A stretch of DNA of 64,000 nt from Colletotrichum lupini (Eukaryota; Ascomycota; Sordariomycetes; Glomerellales; Glomerellaceae): NCBI RefSeq assembly GCF_023278565.1, contig NC_064672.1, forward strand, positions 2,852,001 through 2,916,000, given 5' to 3'. The notes beneath the pieces were generated by a model. It was not told where the DNA came from, made no database searches, and saw nothing but the letters and a program-made list of their open reading frames with translations. The position numbers were made by a program, and so were the translations under genes. Below, piece after piece: positions 23,459-34,657 of the stretch (the first letter of the stretch is position 1; each line of letters starts with the position of its first letter).

Positions 23459-26400
23459 ATGGCTCTTCTGCAGCTCCAAAGAGCATGTGAGCGCTTCCGG
23501 TCACACTTGTCGGACGAAGAGACGCGGCGAGTGGAAAACGTCAAGAGTGTGGAAGATGTTCGCGAGGCAATCACTCAAATGGAGCGCTATCTCGCCTCCC
23601 GTCAAAAGTTACGAAACTTCGAACGGCTCGTACCTTTTCTCGACGCAGCTGATCGTTTGACAAAACCCATCGACGTCCTATCTAATGGCGTTCCGTTCCT
23701 GCCTTACATATGGGTGGGTTCCTCCAGTGAGAGAAACTTCCAAGAGGGACGATCTGATCATCAATATCATCTATCTAGGCACCTCTCAAGCTCATTCTCC
23801 AAGTGAGTTGACTCGCATCTACCGCTTGATTAGGGCCTTGTAATACTAAGAGTGCCGGTTCGCTTAGATATCTCAAGACCACACGCATGCATTGGATGAG
23901 ATTCTCTCTGCTTATAGTCGGATTGGGGCCTCACTTCCGCGTTTCTCTCGATACGGCAATGCGTTCCCGGACAGCCACGACTTCCAGCAACTGCTGGGCC
24001 ACATTTACGAGGACATTATCGACTTCCACTGCCATGCTTACCGGCTGGTACAGAAGCCGGGTAAGTTTTTCTTGAATAAAAGTGCCACTTTCGCATTTCA
24101 TGCTCATTGGCTTTTTAGGGTGGGCAATGCTCTTCTCGACCTGTTGGGGTCGATTCCAGCATCGGTATGATTCATTACTTGACAGCATCGCCAAAACCAG
24201 CGAACTCATAGATAGGGAGGCAGCTTCCTATGAGATAGTTCAAGCTAGAGAATGGCGGCAAAAGCTTTTGGAGGAGGCTCAAGACCGAGAAAAGAAAGAA
24301 GAGATCCACCAGCGCGAAGCTGTCAACAAGTGGCTTCAAGTGAGCGACAGAAACGAAGAAAAGCTCGAACACCTTCACAACCGTTGTCTCGATGGAACAT
24401 CTCAATGGGTGACCGGTTCAGCCCAAGTTCGTTCGTGGCTCCAAAGAGGCAGAGGAAATCCGATTCTGTGGCTTCATGGAAAGCCTGGTTCTGGTAGGTT
24501 GCATCCAGTTTCATTCTGAGGCCAATAATTGATTTATTAAAGGGAAATCGATCCTATGTTCGCAGCTCATCTACTTTCTCAAATCAAACCCCAATTGGAA
24601 TTGCTTGTTCTTCTTCTGCGATTTCCACACTACGGGCTACGGGGTAAGCGTACAGGTCTTACGGAGCATATGTGCCCAGATCCTAAACCTTGTTCCGGAG
24701 ACGGCATCGTTCATGCACAAAGAGTGTGTCGTTTCTGGGAAAACATCTTCCACATCATTTCTGAAAGAACTGATCCCAAAACTTTTCAGCTTCTTCAACG
24801 ACTTGCGCCTGATCATTGATGGAATTGATGAGATTGTGTCATCGGAACATGGAGAATTGATCAAGACCCTGGCAAAGCTCGCCGAGACGCAGGAAAACTT
24901 CAGGTTGCTCATATCTAGCCAGGATATACCGAGTATAGCGAGGAACCTGAAGGGCAGACCAACACTGATAGTTGGGAAGCAGTCTGCGTCTATTTGTAAG
25001 GATATTGACTTGATTGTCTCAAGCCGCCTGGAAGCCATCAATGAAGGGCTAGATGGTCGAGTCCCCGAATCGGTGTTCACTGAAATTCGGGAAACAATCC
25101 TCAAAAGAGCAGAAGGTATGGGGATTTCCCTTCAATACGAAAGAATTGGAAGGTCTGACAGAAGCGTAGGAATGTTCCTTTGGGTTCACCTAGTATTACA
25201 GGTGTTGGAGACGACTGACAATATTCAAGAGCTTATATCGAGCGTCGAGGCCTTTCCCAAAGACCTTGAAGAGGCGTAAGTTCTGTTATCTTCTAAATCT
25301 TTCGTGTCATGGCTAATTCTACTCAGATATTACAAGATTCTCACAAGCATCATGAGCCGTTGTCAGGCAACAGATGTGTCGAAATTACGACGAATATTCG
25401 GCTGGATGGTGTTTTCGAAGGGCGGCCAGCCTATGAGGAAATTCGAATTACGACTAGGTCGAGTTCTCCATGCCGATTTGACTATAATCAATGAGAGAAC
25501 GAAGCCGTTTCCGAACGTTTTGGATCTTTGCAAACCATTCATAGAGGATGGCCCAAGTGCAACAATGGTGTTCGTCCATGCCACAGTACCCAAGTAGGTG
25601 TCCCAAACAATCTTGTTCACGCCCACAAATTGCTCAACATCTCATGTTAGATTCCTCCAAGCGAAATTCAGTGGACCGTTCATCAACAAGGAAGATTCTT
25701 GCCGAGATATCACATCAGCCTGTATTGCGCAGTTGACGCAGAGTTTGACACTGGCCGATGAAAGCTTGGAACGCCTGCAACATCTTGACTGTGTTGCCCA
25801 GGGTTTCTACGGACTTCTCCCCTACGCTCACGAACACTGGATTGAGCACCTATTGGAGTATCTCGAGCTTAGTCAAGGATTCAGTACACCCGATTCTTCG
25901 AGCATCCAAGGACAACTTGACGATCTTTCCAAAAGTTGGTTCAATCTTGTGGAAGTAGAGGCCACGCGCACTTCCAGCGCAGAAAGCTTCGACTCTCGTT
26001 TGCATTGGCTTGAAAGCCTCCCCTCAGCGAGAGCACTAGTCCAGGAAGCTTTCGAACTTCGCAAAGCAACGAAGGAATCTGCCGGTACGTTTACAACTTG
26101 ATCTTTCTGTCTACTCATCTGTGACACACGCAGATTTGCTGACTCTTGGCTGCTGTTACTCAGACATTGTGCCCTCTTCTACGGGTGCCACATTACTATC
26201 ATCTGTTAGAACAAGGTATCATACGTATGTTGTGGACCTCTTGACAGGGAGAAATTATCCAGGGCTTTTAGCCAAGAATTTCATCGCGTTCAAAGAAGAA
26301 TACGGCCCGTCCGCGTTTGTGTGTCCCATCTACGGATGCGATAAAGCTGTGGCTGGATACTCCTCAATATTACAGCTGAAGGATCACTCAATGAGACATC

Positions 26401-27517
26401 AAGAGAAACTACGATGCTTCAACCAAGACTGCTTCTACAACGATGTTGGTTTTAACTCTTCGAGACAACTCAAAGACCACGAGAGAAGATGCCATCCCTC
26501 ACCCTCACCACCATCGATTCCTCAGCAGATTCTCAAGAGACTAGACCAAGGGAGTCAAGCGCCTGCGACGCCGACAACAAATCCCAATCAGAGTCGCCAA
26601 GAATTACAGTACGGTGCGGGTAATCAATCTCCTATGCTAACCACAGCTTTCCAGCAGAGTCCTGCAGAAACATTGGACTACAAAAGCTTAGAAACGTCCA
26701 CGCCTTCCCCGGCGCCTGCGCCAACACCCGCTGCAGCCCAGCAGGCGTCTCAAACGACGCAGCTGACTGAAACAGAGGAAGGCTTTCTGCCTGAGCCGCA
26801 GTTGAGGTACCCAACGAGTCCGCAGTTGATCGCGCTACGCTTCAACAGCAAATACTGTCAGGGTTAAGAAACCGGACTACTCCCGCGAAACCTGCTCACC
26901 AGGGACTGATGGACGATATGGAACTTACGGAATACCATATTGGATATGTCAGAGCCTATACTGATGTCCTCTTCGAGCCTCGGACGTGGAAAGACCTTTG
27001 GCAGTGGCTCGCGATTCATCATGTTACGCCCCAGATACGACAGGAGCTCGAGGGGATCCAGACGTCGCAGTTCTCGATACTTATGCGATGGGAACAGGAA
27101 CAGCTACGGCAACGACAACTACAACAACAGACGCCGCAACTTCAGCAGGATGGCATGCCGGCGGATATGGCGACTCTCACCCAATCGGGCATGGCTTACA
27201 ACATGCCTTCTAATCAGGACCATCTAATTGAAGTGACGCCAAGGGGTGGCGCCTCGTTTATCGAACCAACACAACGCTCTGCGAACCTCACAGGCATCAA
27301 TTTGGGGGGTCGGCCTGGTCCGATGAACAGAGACAGCTTATGCAACGATTACTACGAAGGATCTGCCATGGAGCGAGCTATAGAACAGGGTAATATGGAA
27401 CGAGTATCAGTTTCCCCTATGCCTTCTCCGCTAGTAGACATCGCCTTCGGCCCTCCGCCCGTCCGAGCTGTGTATAAGCCCCCAACGAAGCAGCAGCAGG
27501 AGGGGCAATGGTTCTAG
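23459..27517 (+). CDS. NLR-like NACHT/STAND protein with C-terminal C2H2 zinc fingers
   Basis: Fungal STAND-type NTPase, a class linked to non-self recognition and regulated cell death; role inferred. Exons 23459-23713, 23779-23802 (24 nt), 23868-24060, 24119-24493, 24543-25115, 25170-25275, 25327-25593, 25651-26084 and 26134 onward keep frame throughout. An all-helical N-terminal region (about 1-250, DUF7708-like from memory) precedes the NACHT: Walker A HGKPGSGKS (about 277-285) is split by an intron and Walker B is LRLIIDGIDEI (370-380). Downstream helices contain MFLWVHLVLQVL. Two C2H2 fingers follow: C806/C811/H827/H831 and C837/C842/H858/H863. If exon 9 reads through, the protein stops at 26867 (986 aa). 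If an intron 26620-26825 is removed (donor GTAATC, acceptor CGCAG) it continues to 27517 for 1134 aa. I favour the long form because the downstream frame is protein-like. No ankyrin, WD40 or TPR repeats were seen. Confidence 0.85.
26826..27517 (+). CDS. Gln-rich C-terminal exon of the NLR-like gene (or separate fragment)
   Basis: This frame is open from just after a TGA near 26793 to 27517 and is offset from the zinc-finger exon's frame. It reads ATLQQQILSGLRNR, then a folded-looking acidic/aromatic segment (ELTEYHIGYVRAYTDVLFE, TWKDLWQWLAIHHVTPQIR), then a Gln-rich tail. An in-frame ATG exists at 26909, but the frame is meaningful upstream of it, so I take it as the last exon of the preceding gene rather than an independent one. 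A disabling frameshift in the parent gene is the alternative. Confidence 0.5.
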
Positions 27518-29181
27518 GTAATCGGGGGAAACGAGGTCGTTGGCGCGGAGTGGGGGCTAGATGGGCGCGGCGTTCGGGTCAAGGTATGAATGGATGAGTG
27601 TCGAGACAATTATAAAACGGCTGCAATAGGCAACGAGGCACCAGAAGGGGCATTTCTTCTTATCACCAAACCTTCTTTGACATAAAATAGAGAAGCCCTT
27701 GGGGGAGGGGGGCTTGAGGTCCGAAGAGTATGGATGCTGTAAAAGTCCGAAGTTCGTTTTGAAGTCAGAGACCTCAACCTCGAGGTTCATCTGACCATTC
27801 TTACATTGTGTTGGTACTACATGCCCCGTATCGTGTGTGAGCTTCTACTAAGAAGTGGACAATTTCAACCTAAACCCCATCCTACACACCACTCCTCTCC
27901 ACCCCACGAGTATTCCGCCCTTCTGAATAAGCTTCCACGGACGACTAGAAGCTAATGTGGGTGTACCGTTTGCTGCTCTTGCCGGTATGGCCGGAAGGCT
28001 ATAACTTAGGAGGTCCCGCGCAAGATCCCACCAATGGGCTGCATGCCTTTCCAGCTCGAGGCTAATCTTGATTGATAGCCCTCTCACCAGGCCAAAATCC
28101 ATCCTATAGAAGGGAGGCTGTCAGAATATTCGGGTTGTTTAGTAATGAATACTAGTACTCCGTTGCTAAGGAGCACGCGGACAGCGGTATTCGATGAGCC
28201 CTCGACATTGAACTTGGGATGCTCCGCTGCTGTACGTTGCTATTGGTGGCCTCAGGTATCGCGAGAGTCAGTGTCTGAACAAGCATGATGACACTGAGGC
28301 CGGATGTGCGGTATCATGGCGAAGGCGCGGGCACTCAATACGGAGCAAGAAGCTCCTGGCAGCGTGAGAATGGTGAGAGGATTGAAAGATGTGGTGACTC
28401 CGCCTCTGGCTTTCATAGGCATCGTCGGAGACATCTCACAGCCCGGAAAAATCATGTCATTATACTTCCTCCAAATACAACTCCTTCCTGGTACCTGATG
28501 TCACACACTAAGATATCTAAGCAGTTAGCTGGCTGGCATAGTCAAGGCGGCTTCCGTGTGGCATCGCAACTCGAAACATTGCCTTCGGATCTCTCACTTG
28601 GACTTACACGAGACGGAAGCCTTTCTAAGCGCAAGCTAACACGAAACCTATATGACATCTGTCGTGATGGCCTCAACCATCCATGGCCTTACCGCACGTC
28701 ACGTGACCTCGGTTACATAATCACCGAGGCCCACTTCGCTCGCACCCTCTATATCAGAGCGAGCTTCGTGCCTATTTCCTATTTCCAATAGACAACCGTT
28801 CTCTTTATATACGTCGATGCCCCTACAGTGACTCTACGACAACATCCTAACACCAGGAAGACACTCAGCCTGTCTTCCCTCCATCTCATCTCACATCACT
28901 CCACACCAAAGTCACAGCAGACACAAACATACACACAGAGTATCGATTATCACACCATATTTATCTCATACAACAACGCTTCTTCTACCTTTGTGTCGAC
29001 AGGTATCATAACCAATACCAAGTAAAAAAGGAAAGAGCACCGATCCAAATGCAGCACACCAACCAAACCATGCAAACGCAAACAAACTACAGCTTACAAA
29101 GAAAACGGTGAGCATCTCATGAGATGCTCCATCAGTCAACGCTTTTGCCCCCACACTTCACTTCACAAAACCCGCTTCCCC
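27518..29181. other. Intergenic region, no gene seen
   Basis: About 1.7 kb between the 3' ends of the NLR-like gene and the VTC gene. The open frames (for example 28285-28791, 168 codons) show no domain and no plausible start or splice context. Confidence 0.45.
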
Positions 29182-31597
29182 TTAGATGAGCTCTTGACGG
29201 ATGGGCTCGCCAGTGGCATTACCGCCGTTGAGGACCCCCTTGGCTGCCTCCATCCTCTCGATAGCGGAGCGGTACTAGAAACCCCAAGTCAGTATCTTGG
29301 CTCACGAAATCTCACTGGCATGAGTCCTAACGGAACGTGAGAGGGGAACTTACGGCAAGCACAAAGTTGATCACCAGCGCAGCCATCAACGCGATGCTGA
29401 TAATCAACGGCCCGACAAGGTTATCGAAATCCTTGCCGCTGCGACCGATAATCATCTTCCTCCGCAGCCTCATCATACCGTAGCCCCAGATACCCGCAAA
29501 CACGGCGATGCAGATGTACACGATGCCCATGACCTCAGCCAGGAAATTCTCCCCGGCGGCCGTGTAGAGCGACACCGCGAGCGCGCCGAGCAGGATGCAG
29601 ATGTGCTGCCACTTGAGGAACGTGCGCTCGTTGGCCAGCCACACCTTGGGCTCAATCTTGAGCTCGCCCGAGTTCTTGATCCACTCGGTCGGCTCCACGA
29701 CGCCCTCGGGCAGCTGCTGCTGGTTCTTTTGCGCCCTACGCGCCTGCGAGTACTTGGACAGAGAGAAGCCGGGGAGCACGGACGAGAGCGTGCCGTAACT
29801 CCTCTGCTGGCCGTTGGAGCCCTCGCCGTTCTGGCGGCTCGACGACTGCTGTGACTCGTCGTTGACGGGTCTCGACTGGGAGCGCGAGCTCTCGGCGGCC
29901 ATTCTGTTGGCGAGGTACGACTGGCCGGCCGGCGAACTCTTGGATATCTTATACGAGCTCACCTTATTGCCCAAAAAGCTGCCGACGGCCTGCTCGTCCT
30001 CGGCTCTCTGCGCCTTGCGCTGCTCCTCGGCCTCGAAAGCCACCTGCGGGTCCTTGCGGATGTCCGCCTCCAGATCGCTCAACCAGAAGGGCAGGTTGTT
30101 GACAAAGTCCTCAAACAAGGAGGCAATGCCGTGGACAAACTTGGAGAAGCGAGGCGTGGGGTGCACCAGGTGGGATGCCATCAGGTCCGTGATCCACGCA
30201 GGGCGCTTACGGTTGGGGTCCTCTTTCAGCTTGATCTCCAGAATGGCGTAGGGGAAACGGGAGACCTCGCTCTGGTTGATATCCTTGAACGGGTACGTCA
30301 GGTTTCGACCGTCAATATCGAGACGGTGCCATTCTGCTGGGTCGCGGCACGGCCTATCTCTGTCCAGCGTGTCCTCCCGGATGAAGGCTACCTCTGTATC
30401 GATGGAGATACGCACGCGGTCGTCCGCGGGCTTCTGGAAAGCGGTGCGAACATAGTTTGCGCGCAAGACGGGCTGTAGCTTGTTCTCTTGCATGAAACCC
30501 TGAAGAGACTCGACGGTGCTCTTGAAATTCTCAACCACCTCCGCCTGCTGGCCCTGACGCTCCATCTTCTCCACCGTCTTCTCCATCTTGTAGGTGCCGT
30601 CGATGAAGGGCTTGATATACTTGTCCTTAATGGGGAACTTTCGCTCCTCGCTGGATCCTTGTTCTCCAACAATCTTCTGTTCGAGGAACAACTCAGGCTT
30701 CGCACTCAACTGGCCATACCAACGTACGCGGAGCGTGGACGCTTCCGCCTTGCGCTCCACCTTCTTCCCGTACAAATCGAACTTTGAGTTATCAAAGTAA
30801 AGCGACGTGATGGTCGGGTCATTGCTTCCATCCAGCTCCTTAGCTGACTGCTCGCTGTAGACAAGGGCCGGAAGACGTCTCATAATATACGTCTTGACCT
30901 CCAGTAGGTTATCCGGGTGGACCCAGAACTTGTGGGCGGTGTACCGCTCGCCGTGCCGCGTCTCTCCTTGGCTCTCGAGATCCAGTGGCTGCGCATCGCC
31001 AGCGCCGTCGTCCAGCTGCTGCCGAATAGCATAGTACATGATGGACAGCTTGTTGAGCAAGGGCGAGTACCCTTGCTCCGAGTTGAAGGGCCGTTTCGCA
31101 AGGCTCAGCTGCATCATCGGTCGCACCTTGTATCTATCGCCCCTCTTGCGGTCATGTTTCTTGACGATCTTGAGGAAACCAGTGTAGTTGATGTTGCTGT
31201 ACTTCTTCAGCTCCGAGATTTCGGTCGTGATCTTGTCGAGCTCCGTCTCAATGTCCTTCAGCTTCTGCGCCGTCGCAGCGTCGGGCTTCTTGACCTGGTC
31301 GTTCTCCGCCCCTTCATCCTCCTCACTAGTCGGCGGTGCCAATTCCTTGAGCTTCTCAAACGCGGCTTCGACTCGGTCTTTCAGAGCCTTGAAGGTCTGC
31401 TCCTGAAACGCGGCGACCTTCTCGAGTTGACCGTTGAAAATCTCGTCGCAGAAGCGGTTCTCGTCGTCCTCTGTCCACGCAACATCTTCGTCATCGTACT
31501 TGTCTTCCCGCAGAAGCGACTTGAGCTTCGCGTAGTCGATGTACTTGTCCTTCCATGGCGCGTACACGGCCAACCGCAGTGTCTTCCCAAAGCGCAT
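29182..31597 (-). CDS. Vacuolar transporter chaperone subunit, Vtc2/Vtc3 type (SPX-VTC-DUF202)
   Basis: Vacuolar or acidocalcisome membrane subunit of the VTC complex, which makes and translocates inorganic polyphosphate. Two exons, 31597-29354 and 29274-29182, with a 79-nt intron (donor GTAAGT), give 778 residues. Without splicing the frame would end nine residues into the intron. The SPX domain is at about 1-150 (VYAPWKDKYIDYAKLKSLL; YTGFLKIVKKHDRK, whose lysines match the inositol-pyrophosphate site). The tunnel-fold VTC domain is at about 210-510 (FWVHPDNLLEVK, LRVRWYG, RFPYAILEIKL). The C-terminal DUF202 region has three membrane segments at about 660-748. The motifs WKDKYIDY, SPLLNKLSIMYY, RRLPALVYS and FWLSDLEADIRKDPQ match yeast Vtc2/Vtc3 rather than Vtc4, so I call the regulatory rather than the catalytic paralogue. 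Confidence 0.93.
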
Positions 31598-32511
31598 CGC
31601 GACGGTTGGTGATAGATAGGGATCGAGGTTGGGATAGACGGGAGTGTCGCTTCAGTCGCTTCGATACGGGATATCGGAAGTCGAGGATGCTTTTGATCCC
31701 CAAGGATGACAGAGGTGTGAGCTGGGAAGTCTGGTCGTGAAAAATCTCGATCGAGTTGGTCGAAGGGGTAGGTCGTGACTAGGAAAAAAACAAGCTTCGG
31801 GTTCGGGTGTAACGAGGCAACGCTGGTTGATGTGGCTGGCGCGCGACAGGGGATATCGAACGGAACCCTCGTCTTTTTCTTCCTTGCTTCAGTCCTACTT
31901 CTTCCTGCTCTTCCCGTCAGGCGAATTCCTGTCGTCTAGTTCAAGCGCAGAAGTGGGAATAATCACCAGTCTAACCAGAGAAAAAGAGGTAAGGTCGTGG
32001 GTGACAGTTGAAGACGATGGGGTTTGGCACCTGCAAGAAGGCGAAGCTTGGCCTGTGTTGCTCGCGCGGCCCCACCACTCTCCCGTCCCAGCACCGCAAA
32101 GTTCCACAGTCCCGTTACGTAGCGCCGCAGCCATTGTCCTATCAACAGCTACACTCAGAGGCACGTGTGTTCGCTACAGATGTAGCTTTGCAGCTACGAA
32201 ACCCATCCGGTGGGGCGCCATCGATTGATGCCGAAGGTATGCGAATTATTACCTCGCATATGGCCGCATCGGCAGGAATACTCCGATTTAAATCACTTTA
32301 TGACATGGGGTATTGCAGAATGTGAAATCATCGTATAAACTATTTCGTTTTTACTCATGAAAGAATGGCTATTCTCATTATCCCTTCAACTCCTGTTACA
32401 GCCCTTCCAGTTAAAATTCAAGTTCCGTTACTGCAGGCCGTAAATGCCCCTTCACCCAATTCCCTAGGTCGTCTAATCGTTTCACACCACAAAACCCATT
32501 CCCAAAACACT
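31598..32511. promoter_or_regulatory. VTC upstream region and FGGY 3' flank
   Basis: Intergenic DNA between two minus-strand genes. It carries no supportable gene; frames near 31827-32325 are Ser/Leu-rich shadows. Confidence 0.4.
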
Positions 32512-34657
32512 TCAGTTGTTGAGCCACTGGTCGAGGGCAGCATCAACCTGCTTCCGGTACTCCTGTTGCGTCTTGCATTGATCCAGGAACACCTTGTACT
32601 TGGCATCAAACAAGAACTTCTCGCCCTTGAGTGTGCCTGGCTTCACGAGGCGGCCAGGCTTGCTCATACGGTCCATGATGGACCACAGGTTCTCCGTTGT
32701 GCCATCCTCAGTCGCGGTCGCCGCTTTGGCGCCCAGCATGGCAGCACCGTGAACAACGGCCGCGTTGGTGTACTTGGGTACCAAGACAGGCATGTCGCAG
32801 ATGGTAGCCATCAAGTCCATTAACAGTGGGTTCTGGCACTGACTGCCGGACATGAAGATCGTGTTAAGCTCGTGTCCGGACGTGTTCATCGCCTCAACAA
32901 TCTGTCGAGTCTGCATGGCGATGAACTCCATCGTGCCGTAGTACCACAACGCCAGGTTGTCCGTGGTCTTGTCGCTGCTCAAGCCAACCACGGCACCCTT
33001 CATGTTCGGGTCTGCGACTGGTGATCTGTTACCCCACAGGTCACCGTATAGGAAGAAGTGACGGCCCAGGTATGAGATTGACGGGGCACCGCTCTTCTCA
33101 CGCATGTATTCCAAGTGGGAGTTCAGGAACTCGTAAATGTTCTTCGACTCGGCCGTGGCAAGCGCGTTCGTTTCGATAAAGGCAGGGTGGATTTCGAGAA
33201 TGTGTCGAAGGAGCTCGCCGGTGGCAGACTGGCCACCTTCGGCCATCCAGAACTCAGGAAGCAAGACGTCTCGGTATGGGCCCCAAACGCCAGGCACGAA
33301 CACTGCCTCTCTGGACATGGCCAAGTGGCACGTCGATGTACCGGCAACCGCCGCGAGTCTGTGGAAGGCTTGGGAAAGGTCGTTCTTGGGCTGGTCCGCC
33401 TCGAGATGGCCTGGCGGAAGTTCGACCTTGGCGCCGACAGTACCAATCCAGCCGGCGTAGGCGTCAATAACGCCGCCACCAACGGCGATACCCTCGGGAA
33501 GGCCGAGCTCTGCCGCGGCCTTCTTGCAAAGACCACCCACGAGCTCGCCAGCGCTCTGGTATTTTCCGTTCTGTGAAAAACCAAGTCAGTCAATTGCACT
33601 TTTGTCTCGACGCTGAAGCAACAGAGGAGGAGGGTTCAAATGAAAAAGGCTCACCACCCCGTTGACACCACCCATACGCTTGAAGTCGTCCTCAACAAGG
33701 TCTTCGAGCCCAATTGTCGCCAGGAAGTCATCCTGCCAGCCCTTGACACTGCCGTCAACACCGACAGGAACGTAGCCCTGCTTGCAGACGGTGCTGCAGA
33801 AACTCCGCGTCTCGTTGCCAGTGGCCATGTGCGTGAGCGCATCAGCAAGGTCGTAGAACTTGCAGCGGTCAAAGAGCTCCTTGGGCATGTTGTTCTTGAG
33901 CCACAGGACCTTGGGAATTTCCATCTCGATGCTCATGGTTCCGCCAACGTACTTGAGCAGGTTGTGCTTCGTGTCGTTGATCTTCTCCGTCTCCTCGACG
34001 GGGCGGTGGTCCAGCCAGAGAATAACATTGCGGTCGTTACCATCGGCATTGTCAAAATCGGGGCCGGTGACGGCGACGGGCTCGTCGGTATCGTGGCTGA
34101 AGACGGCGAGGGAGCAGGTTGCGTCGAAACCGATGCCCTTGATAATATCAGGGTCGACCTTGGACTCGACGAGGACTTGCTTCACGCAGTGGCAGATGCA
34201 TGCCCAAATATCTGAAGTGGATTGTTCCTTCCGGAAAGGTCAGCTGAGCTCAACTCCTCGGGGGGATTGACCGCCAAAGTGATGAAGAGAAGGCGAGGCT
34301 CTGAAGTGACTTACATAATATCCGGTCTCAGGCTGCCACAGCTTGATGGGCTCGCTAGCAAGGCCCTTGATGTCGCCAGTCTCGTCAATGATGCAAGCTC
34401 TGGCCGAACCAGTGCCGACATCGATGCCGATGTAGTGGTCCTGGTAAAACACTTCGAGTCAATGGTCTGGTCTCTGAAAATCAAGCAACGGAGCTCCGTT
34501 CCGGTCGAACTTACCAGAGGTTGGGGAGGTGCGGTGGATTGGACCCTAGAGGTAGACTGTTAGCTCTTGGATACATCGTGAGGCTTTGGGCCAGCTCGAT
34601 TGCTCGGTCACAGGCAGGTAGGCAACTGGCTGGAACAGTGGCTTGAACTTACTCCAT
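32512..34657 (-). CDS. FGGY-family carbohydrate kinase, YDR109C/D-ribulokinase type
   Basis: Cytosolic ATP-dependent pentulose kinase, probably phosphorylating D-ribulose. Five minus-strand exons: 34657-34653 (5 nt, ATGGA), 34545-34515, 34440-34315, 34227-33655 and 33570-32512, in frame for 597 residues. The first exon carries only the start codon and two more bases, before a 107-nt intron. It restores MEVQSTAPPQPLDHYIGIDVGTGSARA. The FGGY phosphate-1 motif is GIDVGTGSARA (about 17-27). The splice between exons 3 and 4 gives the family-typical YYEQSTSDIW. The catalytic Asp is expected at about 281 in GGGVIDAYAGWIG, and the adenosine-side motifs are FMSGSQCQNPLLMDLMA and VVHGAAMLGA. Length fits the FGGYD family (about 550-600). 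It lies 0.9 kb upstream of the VTC gene on the same strand, with no evident functional link. Confidence 0.93.

Noticed and set aside
30917..31612. 231-codon plus-strand frame opposite the VTC gene
   Set aside because: Antisense shadow created by strong third-position bias; Leu/Val-rich with no domain.
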